From NCBI GenBank assembly GCA_035235625.1, contig CP141150.1, forward strand, positions 25,808,756 through 25,872,755: a DNA stretch of 64,000 bases. Reading direction: 5' to 3'. Numbering within the stretch: the stretch's first letter is position 1; every line of letters begins with the position of its first letter. Below are positions 23,311 to 35,655 of this stretch, piece after piece. The DNA comes from Saururus chinensis. Its lineage: Eukaryota; Streptophyta; Magnoliopsida; Piperales; Saururaceae. The translations under genes and the position numbers were made by a program. The notes under the pieces are model-generated. The model saw only the letters and a list, made by a program, of their open reading frames with translations, ran no database searches and was not told the DNA's origin.

Positions 23311-25976
23311 GGGGTAAATCCATTTATATGTTTGAAATCATAACATATAACTAATGTTAATAGATTGCGTGTGGGTTGTAGTAGTGACATAATTTGTACA
23401 CTAACAAATTATATAGCTTGTACACTTATGAATTGTAAATTGTGAAAACACCAAACACCTTAAATCATGTTAGGCAAGTTGCAACATAGCTAGAACAGTG
23501 CAAGAGATCCATCCTCTACTGATTTAGTTGCCGTTGTTGTTGCAACCTCGATATTAGTAAGAGGTGTACAACGAACAAATCTTGGGAATAGTCCTGGAAT
23601 ATCAACTGAACTATAGGTGATGTTCGTTCCTCTTAACAATGGCCCAATTCTGGCAAGGTTCAGTCCACTGTAGGTGATGCCCATCACTTTTAACAATAGC
23701 CCAATGGAATTAGTGACATGTTTTTGTATGGGATGGAGGATGCTATGATATTATACGATCAATTAGGAGGCCCATTTAATAAAACCTTAAGTAAATTCAA
23801 TGGGCCCAAGTCGTATGTGTTCATGACTAACTTTTGGAGTTTGTAGTCTTTATTCAAATATTTGAAGCAAGACGGTAGTTGGATGGCTTTGCATAATCCG
23901 CTCGGACTTTGGCTTTTAAACAAGGGCTTTCCCTAATAAGCTCTTTGTTCAAGTACAAATGGATATTAGACCTAGGCAAGTAAATTACTTAAAAGCCAAG
24001 TTAACCTGGATTGTACAAAATCATTTCACTGCCTTCTTAGTTTTTATTACTTCACGTACTTAAGAACCACTAAAACGTTATAACATAGTGAACGAACTTG
24101 AGCCCATTTAAACGAACGTAATGTCTTACTGAGTGGACCTCCAAACTGATCCTGATAATTAAAACATCATCCTCCTTCCCAAACAAAAATTATATCCCTA
24201 ATTAGCTTATAATAAAGTCCTGATTATATTTTAACATTCACTTTTTTCAATGTGCATCCCATCAAAATTAGCGTTGAAAATTAATGTTCCCAAGAAGGCA
24301 ATTCAAAAAATATACACTTCTTTCTGTAGTTGAATATCAAGTCATTATCATTTAATATTTTTCCTCTCTTTGCTGCATAGATGTTTCCCAAAACTTTATG
24401 TATGTGAAATACTTGATCGTTTGTCTAAGATACTTGATCCAGGTAGTGAAATTGGAGCTTGTCTACATTCTCTAAGCCATCATAAAAGTGCTTCAGCATT
24501 TGCAATCTATCATCTATCAATAAAAATTGATTACCCATATAAGCAACTTTTCTTGATAAAAAAAAAAAAAAAGTCCGAACATAGAGTAGGAAAGAAGACT
24601 TGCTGTGAGGAAACTAAATAATTAAAATTTGAAGGGTAAATAGCGTTTACATGTATTATAGTACAAAATGCACATACACCTCATGCACTGTGGAAACCTA
24701 CACATAACACCCTCGCGCCGTTCCTTCTGTTCTCAAGCTCCTTTTTTACCCTCCTCTTGCTCCACCTCTCTTTTGCTCACACCTTCAGCTATGCCCTTTC
24801 TTCCATGGACTATCGAGCTCAGGATACGTGTGAGATTATTAAGAACTATCAATTCAGGCAGAAGTACTGATGGAATCATATAAAGAGCTTGTAGAAGATT
24901 GTAGGACCCTATTAAAAGGACGTCATTTGATCCTTTATACAGCAGTTTGCCCTAGTTTGATAGCATTCAGTCATGGCGCAGCGGAGGCGTGGTGGGAGTT
25001 GACATTGTGGCACCACCCATTTATAAAAATTACCCTTTTTAAAATTCAGTTTGCATGTCATTATACAATAATAATTGATTATGAGTAATAATCATCAATT
25101 AAACATGAACTTATCCGATATAAATCAACTCAAACAGTTTAAGATCATAGCTCTTTTAATCTTTCATTTGAGGCATGCCTTCATTGCTATCATCCACAAA
25201 ATCATCCTTTTTCCAAGTTAATTAAAAACATAAAAAAGGGGTTTACCTTGTTTAACAAAGAAAATATACAGGAGAACACTTTTAGCTTTTTTGCGTGGAC
25301 CACAAAAAAGAAGCTTTTGTTTTTCTTCTCAAAGCCCTTCACAAGAGAACAAACTGCCCAACCCCTTGCACAATTCTTAAGGTAGAGAATGGGAAAGACT
25401 AGGGACCACCAAAAGGAGGGAAGAATTTTTAATGCTCCCTTCTAACAATGAGCCAAGTGTAAATAATGCCTAGGAGTCTTTCATCCATGAGATCGATGGC
25501 GCACATTAGGGCTAACACCATTGGCGTTAATGTGCACTATTGTGTGCACTAGAAATCACAAATATTAAGGGCTCTCATGTGTTCCTTATGCAAGGCTCAT
25601 TGTCAAAGTGGAGCATAAAAAATTCTTCCCAAAATAAGGAGAAAGGGCATTGGTGGAGACGTGATAGGAAAGAGATAATAATTGGGACTGCTAGCATTTC
25701 CATCCACATAATGAGTGCTCTCAAGCTCTCTATTTATACTACATTCTATAACTCGCACTTTATACCCTAATGGGCCTCTAATCCTAGTGGGCCTAGGATT
25801 ATAAAATAGCTTGTATTTAAACAAGATTTTTCATAAAGTGTCTCCCACGTGTGGCCTCACTTTGGAGCCCATAAAGGCCATGCACACTCTACATGGTCAT
25901 GCCTAAGAGAGGGCTGACACCAACTTGTAACGTGGCGGTCCTGCGTTGGGACACCTGTTCCCCGATACCCTCCAAA
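23311..25976. other. unassigned 2.7-kb region
   Basis: No coding sequence, RNA gene or element could be recognised. Visible details are two imperfect copies of a roughly 50-bp unit (23615-23655 and 23663-23706, sharing 'taggtgatg' and 'ttaacaat.gcccaat'), an A15-A16 run near 24559, and a TATAAATAG box on the minus strand (25730-25738). The latter lies in a stretch (25250-25976) that looks like a promoter and leader of an unidentified minus-strand element. Short frames here have no recognisable motifs. Confidence 0.4.
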
Positions 25977-27340
25977 TGAGGGGTTAAGTATAATATTCTA
26001 AATCTAGAGCGAGATTAATAGAGAATATCTAGTGAAACTTGAGTGTGCGGATAAAGCTCAAAGAAACAAGTGTAACAAGTCGAATAATGCAAAAAATAGA
26101 AGTACTTCGACTAGTAAGAATTATGAGTTTTAGCTTCTTTGCATAATTTTTTTTCTATAGCAGAAACATTCAAATTTCTCTCTGTACGCACTCTCGATAT
26201 ATCAATCAATCAAACCATAAGTATTCAATTCACACATAAACACAATCATTTAATGTGAAAAACTAAAACTCGGATAAAAATAAACGGTCATTCCAAATGA
26301 ACCAAATCAATGAATTACTAGCAAGCACAACAATTACCTCGATACAAGCAAACTACTAACCTTTGTTTTAACTCTAATACAATTTTTTGTTTAGATCTTC
26401 ATAAATTCTTATCGTTGTTGGCCTTCAAGTCTTCTCTCTCAAGCAGTTCAAATTTTTCTTCCTTCTTACTTTATCTTTGTCTTCTTCTAGCCTTCAACAA
26501 TCTCCTCTTGTTATATTGACTATAGCCTCTTAGAATCTTTAATCTCATATTAAAGATAAGCTACAACTCCTATTTGAAACTTTTGTATGAAATCTCTTCT
26601 TAGTTGTGGAATAGCTTCATGAATTCACCATTGATCTTCAACTCAAACCTTTTGTAAATTCTCTTAGAAAACAATATGCAAAATATAGAAACCCTTTTTC
26701 TCCAATCACCTCTAGGATTTCCTCTCCCAAAATTCATGACTTCTTATCCTTTATATAGCTCTTCAAACCAATTAAGGTCTTTGGCTTCAATAAGAAAAGA
26801 AATTGAATTCATAATGACTTCAATTAGGGAAACTAAAACTACAAGCATTCGATCGCTCACTATTTTTTGAATACACATTGCTTTGAGCAGTCAATCAATT
26901 AACAAAGCAATCAATCAATTAACGAAGTGATCGATCTATAATCTAAGCTTCATTTTGCATAGGACTAAATTAAGTGTTCATTGATTGTTCCATTCAGTAC
27001 ATTATCCAATGATAGATCATTCTATCAGCTTAATTATTGTTTTGCCCTTTTTACTCTAAAACCTCTTGGAACCCTTGAAATCAATTCTTAAACATTAATT
27101 GATTTTGGTATACAAATGTGATCTAAATAAGCTTCAAAAACCTTCAACATTCTTCTGTCTTCTGTCTTGAGTCATAAGAACATGTATACTATTATTTTTC
27201 AAGTCTATAAATTCCAAATCTGACTAAACCACAACAACATCTAATCAGATTTTAAGACTAAGTAATACCAAAGGTTTTTGACATAATTTTGACAAAAACA
27301 TTAGCCAATAAACATTACATATGACTCATATGTGCTTACA
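25977..27340 (-). repeat. 3' LTR of element B
   Basis: It starts TGTAAGCACATATGAG at 27340 on the minus strand and ends near TACTTAACCCCTCA at 25977, about 1364 bp. A TATATAAAG box lies at 26749-26757. The start and the palindrome-rich U3 portion (26830-27050) align by eye with those of C and D. Confidence 0.75.
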
Positions 27341-27354
27341 ATTTCCCCCTTTGG
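27341..27354 (-). promoter_or_regulatory. polypurine tract, element B
   Basis: The minus strand reads CCAAAGGGGGAAAT directly before the LTR start, as in A and D. Confidence 0.78.
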
Positions 27355-27841
27355 CTATTACTTATCAAAATATTACATATTTGAAAATAAAAATAAAATT
27401 ATAACTTTTGACATAGTGTATTGACTTTCAAATTTTAAAATTGACACTCAAAAGACTTAACATAGACTCATTTGGAATTGATCTTGAAAAGCCTTGTATA
27501 ACGATGTACTTATCCTGCAAACTTAAAATAAATTTGATTTTCATAGTGCTGTTGAATCAAGTAAAGTTAAAGAATTTGATTTTCTTTAACCACTTCTCCC
27601 CTTTTTGACTTAAATAAACAAAAAGTTAAATAAATACAATATTCATTAAAGCATAATCAAGTTATCATTATCAGTAAAAGAAATGAAAATATATGTAAAA
27701 ATCATCACATCACCATGTCCATCACATATCCCATCATAACATGAGTTTCAAACTACATCTCAAAGTCATAATGAAACATAACTGAACTGAAAAAAGTTTA
27801 AACAAGGAATACATGAAAAAATGATACAAAAAATATAAAAA

Positions 27842-28636
27842 TCAATTAGCAACATCATTATAATTAGTTTGCTCTCCCTCACTATTAGCATGTGGAAGTC
27901 AGGCTTTGAGCAAGTGACTGACACCACAACATCATGAAAAGCTCTAAACTCAAAAATGGTGACTGGTCTATTTGGATCACCCATATGAACTGGTGCATTT
28001 CTTAGTCCCTATGGCTCCTATGCATATGGTGAGAAAGCATTCTATGAACCACTGAATATTAATCAGCCACATACCGATCATAGTAGGCTCACCTCAACGT
28101 ATCCTAATATATGCCACTATGAAAATCCTATATAAGATGTATGGGTATGGTAACATCTCATGTGTGTTGCCATGAAGAAAAGTCGCCATGCAACCAAAAA
28201 TAATAGAAGACAGATCTAACTGTATCTCAACTTGTGCTAGGAGATGAAGTCTACATGTCATCATGCAATGCACTCTCTCCTTTCTAGCACTCCATATGTC
28301 ATATGAATGATGAAATTGAGCAAACAATCCTATGTCATGGAGTGAGCAAGTAATAGACCCTCTGGATGTAGACCTTTAGGCAAACCAAGTAAACTCCCGG
28401 TAAGTTCACTGTCTGGCAGAAAGACATATCTGGTGAACTGTGGTACGCGAGTAGTCTCATCTCACATCTTATGACCTCAACATGTTATGACACTCTCATC
28501 TGAACTCTCCTGCAACATCTACTAATGCATGATTATCCTCCAAGCGATGTGATGCATACCAGAGACGAACAAGTCATGGATAAAAAGAAATACTAGATGT
28601 AGAGATGGTGCTGAAATAATCCATCCATTATTGGTT
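27842..28636 (-). pseudogene. element B second ORF remnant
   Basis: Minus-strand frames match the second ORF of D. They include 'MDYFSTIS' near 28630, 'LLAQVEIQLDLSSIIFGCMATFLHGNTHEMLPYPYILYRIF' (about 28125-28245), 'NRPVTIFEFRAFHDVV' (about 27910-27975) and the acidic end 'NSEGEQTNYNDVAN' with TGA at 27842-27844. The N-terminal start present in D and C is deleted. 'MLPYPYILYRIF' is a signature stretch of the plant transposon protein-like domain. Several frameshifts are present. Confidence 0.62.
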
Positions 28637-30326
28637 CAAATTATGTTGAAATCCATTGTAAATCTACTAAAAATTTAAATTTTAGATAAAGTACTCACCT
28701 TGTCGATGAAGAAAATTTTGTTCCGGTCTTTTAACATGAAAAATCTTTTTAAATTGCCTCTAATTACTTTTAGGGCCTCTTTGGGAGAGTTTGCAGTGAA
28801 ATAGGTTTAAAATGAAGTGTAGCCAAATTTAATATAGTGCTTCAGTGTAAAAAACGTTGCCAACAATCAATCGCTAGGGTCAATCGATCAATCTTGAAAT
28901 AAAGGTGATTTTTTTCTTTTTTTCAAAAATAATAAAAATTAGAAATTTTTAAAAAATCTTAAAAATTCCAAAAAAAGTTCAATAAATACCTAAATATATT
29001 TCAAGACACTTTCCATCAAAATTTTGTCACCCAGAACTCAAATTAAAAATCAAACAATGAAATCAACAATGTCAAGCACTTTTTGATAATTTTATAATTA
29101 ATTTTCTTTTAATCTACTTCTATCCATAGATTATGTTAATTAATACATTGCTTTAGATTAGTCGAACCCATTGGTATGTGATTACCAATTTTATTTTCTT
29201 CTTTTTGACACATTAATCCTCTTTTATAATTTTTTGAAAAAAAACCACCAATGTAGTCAAGTCTATTCACTTAGAAAAATTTGTTTAGACCTTAGTAAAG
29301 ACTAAGTTGACATTTTTCAACTCTCCTCAGCTAGAATCTATGTACATGATTTTCCTAAAAAAATTAATTAAAAGTTCATAATCAATGTCCTCATGTCTTT
29401 TTCTGAGTTATGATATTTTTCCTCAATTTATTTTTCAAGTCTTCGAATTTTTCACTCCTCTCTACTTGCATCATTCATTTTAATTATTTTTTTTCTTTTT
29501 TTCTTTCTTTTTAATTCATTTTCTTAATGTCAAGTGGATAGGAGCTTGACAGTAGCCTATGTCCACCTAAGTATGTAGGTCTTCCCCATCATCATTACAA
29601 GGAGAATTCCATTATTAAAAGTGATATTAAAATACTTAAAACTCATAAACATTGAAGTACATTACATAAAATTTTCTTTTTTTTTGAAATCTTAATAGAA
29701 ATTTGGTCAAAGAACCTCTAATTTAATCACCTAGACTAGACTAAAATCCAAAGGCCTAAGTCAACTTATGTTTAAGAATTCTCTATTGATGTTCGTACTT
29801 AAAAATAACTTGAGTCTCAACATGATGTATGCAAGTTTTAAAAGCAAAGAATTGCAACATCAAGAAAAAGAAAATCAAATTGATCTTCATTCTCCTTGGT
29901 GTATCCTTCTCTTCGTTAAGGTATATTTAACCACTAATCATGTTACTTTTAAACTTAAAAAAAAAATCTCAATATGTCTGAAGAGCAGAACTAATCAAAA
30001 ACAAAAACAAAGCCCATTGAAAACTGAAACAAAAGTTGCACTAATTATTTTTTTCTTTTTTATCATGTTCCATTTTTGGTTTTTATTCAATTCAAAACCC
30101 ATGAATTAAAAACATGTAAAAATAGAGTAAAATGCGATAAAATATAAAAAAACATGAATGTCAAAATGATAGAAATAATTAAATCACATATACAAATCAG
30201 AATATCTTACTTAAATATTTTAGACTTCTTAGCCTTGCCTAGCCATCCAAATTTAAGGCAACCTAAGATTGACTTCCTCACAGTTACTAATTGATCTTTT
30301 AAGGCTTGAAGATCAATCTTCTTTAC
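28637..30326 (-). other. element B internal non-coding block
   Basis: About 1.7 kb of AT-rich sequence lies between gag and the second ORF, with frequent stops in all frames. The same block, in the same position relative to gag, is found in C (43552-45551) and D (52107-52757 plus 56250-57590). In a pol-bearing element this is where protease, integrase and reverse transcriptase would be expected, and none of their motifs is seen. Confidence 0.7.
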
Positions 30327-31675
30327 CTACACTATCTTCATCTTCTTTTCATATACTTGGTGAAGCGGCATAGGAGTAGTGTGCTTCTTCTCATTCTTCT
30401 TTAACCTAAATTTGAAAGGATAATTCTTAGGACATTCTCTTCTTGTATGGATCTCACTATAGCAAATAACGCACAAACCCACAATACTAGAACCAATCCT
30501 TCCACCTTGCACTCTTGACCTAGGTAGGTTAGGTACTATCTTAGAGTTTTTGTCAATCTTTTTTGCCTTCACAAAGATAGTAAGTTTTTCTATGGAGGTA
30601 GTAAAGCAATTCCTAAAACATAAGCCTATTTTGTTAGTTTGACCAATGCTAAACATAGTTTCCAACTTCTTCTTCCCACTCTTAAATCTACTTAAATTCT
30701 CTTTAGAGGACATGAGTTTTATATTAAGAGCACTATTTCTTCATTTTCTAGGTCTTTCTTAAGGTTATTCACCTATCTTTCAAGTTTGATATTCAACTCG
30801 ACTAATATATTTGCCTCTTGAGAAGACAAAACATGTTCATCCCCTTTCTTCTAAAGGCTTTTGGTTTTCTTAATTAACACTTAAGAATTGTTGGATGAAT
30901 CCCTTAAAACTTATCAAAATAAACCTCAAACTATGAGTTCTCTTCAAGAAAAGTGGAATAATGTGAATCTTCTCTAGAACTATCTTCCTTCACACTTGCA
31001 TAGAAGGCAGTATAGTTACAAAGTTCTTCTTTAGAAGAGCTATCATCAAAGTAAGTTGCTTGAAGTACCTTGCCCTTTCTCTTATAATTAAACCCTTTTG
31101 ATTTATTAAGCTAATCATCAAAAAAATGGTCAGAATTAATGTTAAGATAATTAGTAGCAAAGTGACCTCACTTACCACATTCAAAGCAATTCAAATTCTT
31201 CTTGTCTCTTCCCAAAATTTTGTCCCTTAATACCAAATCTAAAGATTTGAGTTTTCATGAATTTCTTAAGTTCTTAGCCAATAAAAACATTAGTTCTTCA
31301 TCATCTTCAGATTCTTCTAAAGTGTTTAACCCTTTGTTCTTCTAAGAAGTTCTTTTATATTTTTTTACAGCATTCTCGTTTCCCATAGACTATTCAAACA
31401 ACTACTTTTTGTTCTCATATGACTCTTCTTGCATTTCAAAAATTCTAAGGTTCCCAACCAACTCCTCAATGTCTAAGTTGTCTATCTTTTTAGATTATTA
31501 ATGGCAGCCACCTTAATTTTAAATTTAAAGGACAAGGACCTTAACAGCTTCCTCATAATAAGATAGTCAAATATAGGCTAGTATTTAGAAGTTATCACTT
31601 CTTCACTCATTATCATATTCCCAAACTCTAGGGTTACAACTATAGCCTAGGTACTTTTACAACCTCAGTTCTCTC
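30327..31675 (-). pseudogene. element B gag remnant
   Basis: On the minus strand, decayed gag blocks run from 'VVKVPR' and 'MSEE' (about 31600-31650) through a degenerate first zinc knuckle at about 31150-31190. That knuckle reads CFECGK, a stop, then GHFATNY, so its last Cys is Tyr. The intact frame 30713-30327 follows. The second knuckle, CVICYSEIHTRREC, is at about 30432-30473, with a Lys-rich tail after it. The frame matches 45552-45761 and 108-521. The N-terminal UBN2-like part is missing. Gag is a structural particle protein; this copy is not functional. Confidence 0.78.
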
Positions 31676-32874
31676 TAAGAGTTAAATATCTATCTAATCA
31701 ACCTAGCAAATCAGTAGATTGCTCTTAAAACTAGTACTCCGATAAGTAAGAATTAAGAGTACTAGCCTCTTTTGCACATGATTTTTTTTATTAAAGATAA
31801 TTATTAAAATCTAATGTTCTCTCTAATCTCATTCATGATAAATCAAACAATCAACCATCATTCAATCCACACATGAACGCAACAATTTATGTGGAAAACC
31901 CCAACTAGGGTAAACAACCATGGCATTCCAAAGGAACCAAATCAATGCAATAAAAACCAAGTCTTTATATGGATAGAAGCAAACCACCAACCTTGTTTAG
32001 ACTCTAACACAAGCTCCTCTTGTTTAGATCGTTGTTGCTGGCCAACAAGTATTCTATCTCAAACAATTGAAACTTTCTCCTCCTTGCCTTGTCTATGTCT
32101 CCTTCTAGTCTTCAACAAGCACCTCTTGTAGTCTTGACTTTGGCCTTATGGAAAAATTCAATCTTCTATTGAAGACAAACTTCAACTCCTCTTCAAAATC
32201 TCTGTGTACGTACTCCTTTAATTGTGGATTATTTTCTTCAATTCATCATGGATCTTCAACTCAAAGCTCAAGTGAATTCTCCTTTGGAAAACAATAAGCC
32301 AAGGTGAAAATCTTTTTCTCTTTTCTCCTCTAGTTTTTCCTCTCACAAATTTTGTGATTTTATAACCCTTGTATCACTTATTTAGTTAGTATAGAACTTG
32401 TACTTGAATAAGGAATGAAATTGAAACTGGAATGTCTTGATTAGGGTAACCAATCCTTGAAACGATCGATTGTTCTTAACAGCGATTCATCGGTCATTAT
32501 TTTCAATGTGCACAATACTTCAAGCGATCGATCGATTACTAGACAATCAATCAATAACTCTCGGCTTCATTTTGTGCAAGGCTGAATCAATGTGCGATCG
32601 ATCATTTTATAAGCCTAATTTGTAGCGATTGGTTGTTCTTCCAGTAAATTTACCTTTATGCGCTTTTTACTCTAAATCCTTCAAAAACGTTTGAAATCAT
32701 TTGTGAAACTTCACCAAGTGATTCTTATATGTGTATGTGACCTGAATAAGCTTCGAAACCCTTCAACATTCTTTAGTCTTTTACCTTAATCAATAAGAAC
32801 ATGTTTGCTCATATTTTTCAAATATGTCAATTTTAAATCTGACTTGACCACAAAAGCCTCAAATCATATTCTAA
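31676..32874 (-). repeat. 5' LTR of element B, truncated
   Basis: The 3' end of the LTR is near 31676 (minus strand ...ATTTAACTCTTAG). It extends to 32874, where the sequence changes abruptly to GGGCCTATTTG, the likely PIF/Harbinger end. Strong CGATCGAT-type motifs are at 32462-32640. Confidence 0.75.
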
Positions 32875-33772
32875 GGGCCTATTTGTTTAGGTTAATCAGA
32901 TCTTATCTAATTAAGTATCTAAAAAGCCTACTTATAAGGCTATTCATATCATGCTATTTCCCAACAAATTAAGCTTGAAAATAAGCCTTGGTTATTTATT
33001 TTGGCCAGGCAGTCGAATGTGTTTAGCCGACTGATTTTTTTGAAAACCCATCGCGATTTCCCCCGAAGATGCCCTCTTTCATCCCTTGCCTCCTTACCCT
33101 CTTCCACCCCCCTCCTACCCTCTTCCATGGCTATCTCGAGCAACAGTCAACCTAACCCCTTTTTGTCTCAGTATCTCCATCTCTGAAGCCCTTTTAAATT
33201 TTATGTTTCCATATCTCCATTGCTGAAGCCCTTTTCCATTTCTACTACATTTCTCCATCACTATTGCCCTTTTCCATTTCAACTTCTTCTTCTACTCTCG
33301 CCTCTTGTTTCTCGTCGGATTGGAGCTCTCCCTGATTTGTCTTCTGTTATCCCGGCATCTCGCGAGCGGATCTCTTTGACAACTCCCTGGTTTCTGCTCT
33401 TCTTCAATAATGTATTTCTTCTTCCTATATTTGAATTGATTTTCGATGTTTTTTTTTGTTCTTTTTGTTACTATAATGGTTAAGTTGAAATTTGTTTTCT
33501 TCTATTCGTTGTGAAGATTCTGAGTTTGTTGGCGTTCTCGTTAAGTTTGGGTTTTTTTGCTGTATTATTGTTCGTAGGTATGTTGGTACATTTTACAAGA
33601 ATATCTTGATTTATTTTTGTTTATAATAGTTGCTTCAGTTCTTATTTTAGATATAAGTCAAAGTTTCTGTTTGATTTTGTATTATTATTGTCGATCTAGT
33701 ACTTTCATTAGCATGTTGACCTTGTACTTTCATTAGCACGTCGATTTCATTACTACATGACATATACATTTA

Positions 33773-33908
33773 TTCTGAAAGCCTTTTACTTACCATCATA
33801 TTTCCAAGTTTTTTTTTTTTTGCTTGCAATCAATTTTCTCTAATTCTTCTATTTTGGGTTTATAGCTTTTCTAATGAAAAAAATTAATTTTTGAACTCTG
33901 TGTAGTTA
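33773..33908 (+). repeat. direct repeat copy 1 (with 38585-38722)
   Basis: It starts TTCTGAAAGCCTTTTACTTA and ends near GAACTCTGTGTAGTTA. A close copy lies at 38585-38722 in the same orientation. The solo LTR 33941-38415 lies between them, but the repeat is far longer than a target duplication. It therefore belongs to the underlying element. Confidence 0.75.
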
Positions 33909-34600
33909 GGGCAAGCTGCCATTCGCCCACCCTTGTACCCTGTAACGCCCGAGATTTTTCATACATTTTCCTCAAAATTCACGGAAAATTTTTGCAATAT
34001 AACTGCTATAAATCGGAGAAAATGATGAATACAAAACCTGATAAAACAGTTTTATAATTTAAAACATAACACATCAGTTTTTCTCATCCAAAGTTTTACT
34101 CATTCAATTAACCATCGCACGGCCAAAGCAAATATCCTCAGGTGCTACTCGAAAACAACTATACGAATAAATTGCTATGATCATAGCCTTTAAATACAAA
34201 TCTCTCCCAGGCATCCCTGAGTGCAAGTCCCATAATAGTCCACAGTCTAATCCAAACTAAAGTCCAGAATACATAAACATCTTAATGTTCGTCTAACCCG
34301 ATACATCAGATTGTGACACAAATAAACTCGCAGTGAGTCAAGCATATACCTGAGTCAACGGGAATCAATCCACCGCTGAAATGAGCATCCATCTCCAGGA
34401 GCATTCCATCACAAACCTGCAAATGCCTCCTGAACAACGGAGCTAAAAAATAGGATAATGAGTATTTTCATACTCAGTAGGAAAATACCCAATAGGGGAG
34501 TTCTAAACAGTGAACTCAGTAAATCCATACATAGACGCTTTCATGCAACTCAAACATGAAGCACTCAAGCATATAAATATCATTCTCATATGCATATAGT

Positions 34601-34740
34601 CATACCAAATGCACCATCGTGCCAAAATCATACCAAATGCACTATCGTGCCAAAATCATACCAAATGCACCATCGTGCCAAAATCATACCAAATGCACCA
34701 TCGTGCCAAACTCATATCAAATGCACAATCGTGCCAAAAT
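34601..34740. repeat. 28-bp tandem repeat, five units
   Basis: The unit CATACCAAATGCACCATCGT plus GCCAAAAT is repeated exactly in phase at 34601, 34629, 34657, 34685 and 34713. Only 1-3 changes are visible per unit. It lies inside the solo LTR 33941-38415. The high similarity suggests recent expansion or ongoing homogenisation. Confidence 0.95.
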
Positions 34741-34774
34741 CATATCATCAAATTAAACTTACACAAGAACCCTT

Positions 34775-35115
34775 ATTCAGGGTCTTACAAAATTACTCAT
34801 ACCGTCGTACGCTTACTCGTACAGTCTTACACTTACAGTCTTACTCAGAAACTTACGCTTATAGTCTTGCTCATAGTTATAATCTTATAGTCATGCTCAT
34901 ACTCATACTCATACTCTTACAATCGTGCTCATATTCATACTCATAATCGTACAGTCATACTCATAGTCTTACAGTCGTGCTTATACTCATACTCATACTC
35001 ATACTCTTACAGTCATGCTCATATTTATACTCATAATCGTACAGTCATACTCATAGTCTTACAGTCGTGCTTATACTCATACTCATACTCTTACAGTTGT
35101 GCTCATACTATCGAT
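34775..35115. repeat. ACTCAT / TTACAGTC minisatellite with higher-order units
   Basis: Runs of ACTCAT alternate with TCTTACAGTCRTGCT. Near 34912 and 35006 begin two roughly 95-bp higher-order copies containing 'atactcataatcgtacag' and 'tcatagtcttacagtcgtgc'. The array lies inside the solo LTR 33941-38415. Confidence 0.85.
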
Positions 35116-35338
35116 CACTGAAGCTCATTACAACTAATAAGCTCTAGCGTCGAAAAGGAAAAGAATGCCACTGGGTCATCACCTTAACCTCTGGGGAGTG
35201 ATTAGATGCCATGGACTTTTTTGAAGGTAAGGCACAACAGTGCTCATGGGGCACAGGATCAAACAGGTAAGAGCAAGTCCATGATACTACTTACCTGATT
35301 GCGCAAACATAAACACCCACACATAAGGGGTCATACAG

Positions 35339-35655
35339 TTGCCCACCATAATGGGTCTTATAGTGCCATAGAATTGCCCACCATAATGGGTCTTATAGTG
35401 CCAATGCCACTCTTGAGCAGAAACATACAGTGCCACTCTTGGGCAGAAATCATACAGCGCTCTCAATAGAGCATCAAACGTCTAGGCTTAAAATAGCACA
35501 CAGACCAAATCGAAAGCATATATCGCTCTCAATAGAGCATCAAATGTCTGGGGCTTCATACAACACATAGACTAAATCGAAAACATACATCGCTCTCAAC
35601 AGAGCATCAAATGTCTGGTGCTCAATACAGCACACAGACAACATCCCGCAGTATA
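35339..35655. repeat. three adjacent short tandem arrays
   Basis: First, a 35-bp unit occurs twice (35339 and 35374, 'ttgcccaccataatgggtct'). Next, a unit of about 26 bp occurs twice (about 35405-35457, 'tgccactcttg.gcagaaa'). Last, a 66-67-bp unit occurs three times with 'cgctctcaatagagcatcaa' at 35458, 35524 and 35591. All lie inside the solo LTR 33941-38415. Confidence 0.88.

Larger units (their letters stand above)
25977..32874 (-). mobile_element. copia element B: LTR, gag, second ORF, LTR; no pol
   Basis: Read on the minus strand: 5' LTR 32874-31676 (its first about 120 bp missing at a PIF/Harbinger boundary), gag 31675-30327, non-coding 30326-28637, second ORF 28636-27842, 3' untranslated part, polypurine tract 27354-27341 and 3' LTR 27340-25977. 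The 6.9-kb copy has both LTRs and no reverse transcriptase, integrase or protease. The leader and the gag N-terminus are also deleted, because the LTR end abuts the gag codons for 'VVKVPR'. The target duplication cannot be tested, because the far flank is lost in the Harbinger element. Confidence 0.82.

Noticed and set aside
24370-24621. 83-residue frame ending in a poly-Lys run
   Set aside because: The Lys run is a genomic A-tract; no domain, no conserved context and no splice evidence.
29768-30109. 113-residue open frame on the plus strand
   Set aside because: It lies in the non-coding block of element B, has no motif, and is not kept open in the equivalent regions of C and D.
33001-33483. 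Possible N-terminal exon of a host or Harbinger gene (MARQSN..., MLKPFS...)
   Set aside because: Pyrimidine-rich low-complexity sequence with frames on both strands and no motif; more likely an untranslated leader.
34601-34740. CRISPR-like array
   Set aside because: 28-bp units are directly abutting with no spacers; this is a eukaryotic tandem repeat in a plant LTR.
34590-34946. 118-residue repetitive frame (HTKCTIVPKSYQMHH...)
   Set aside because: It is simply the translation of the 28-bp tandem array and ACTCAT repeats; the repeat is open in several frames.
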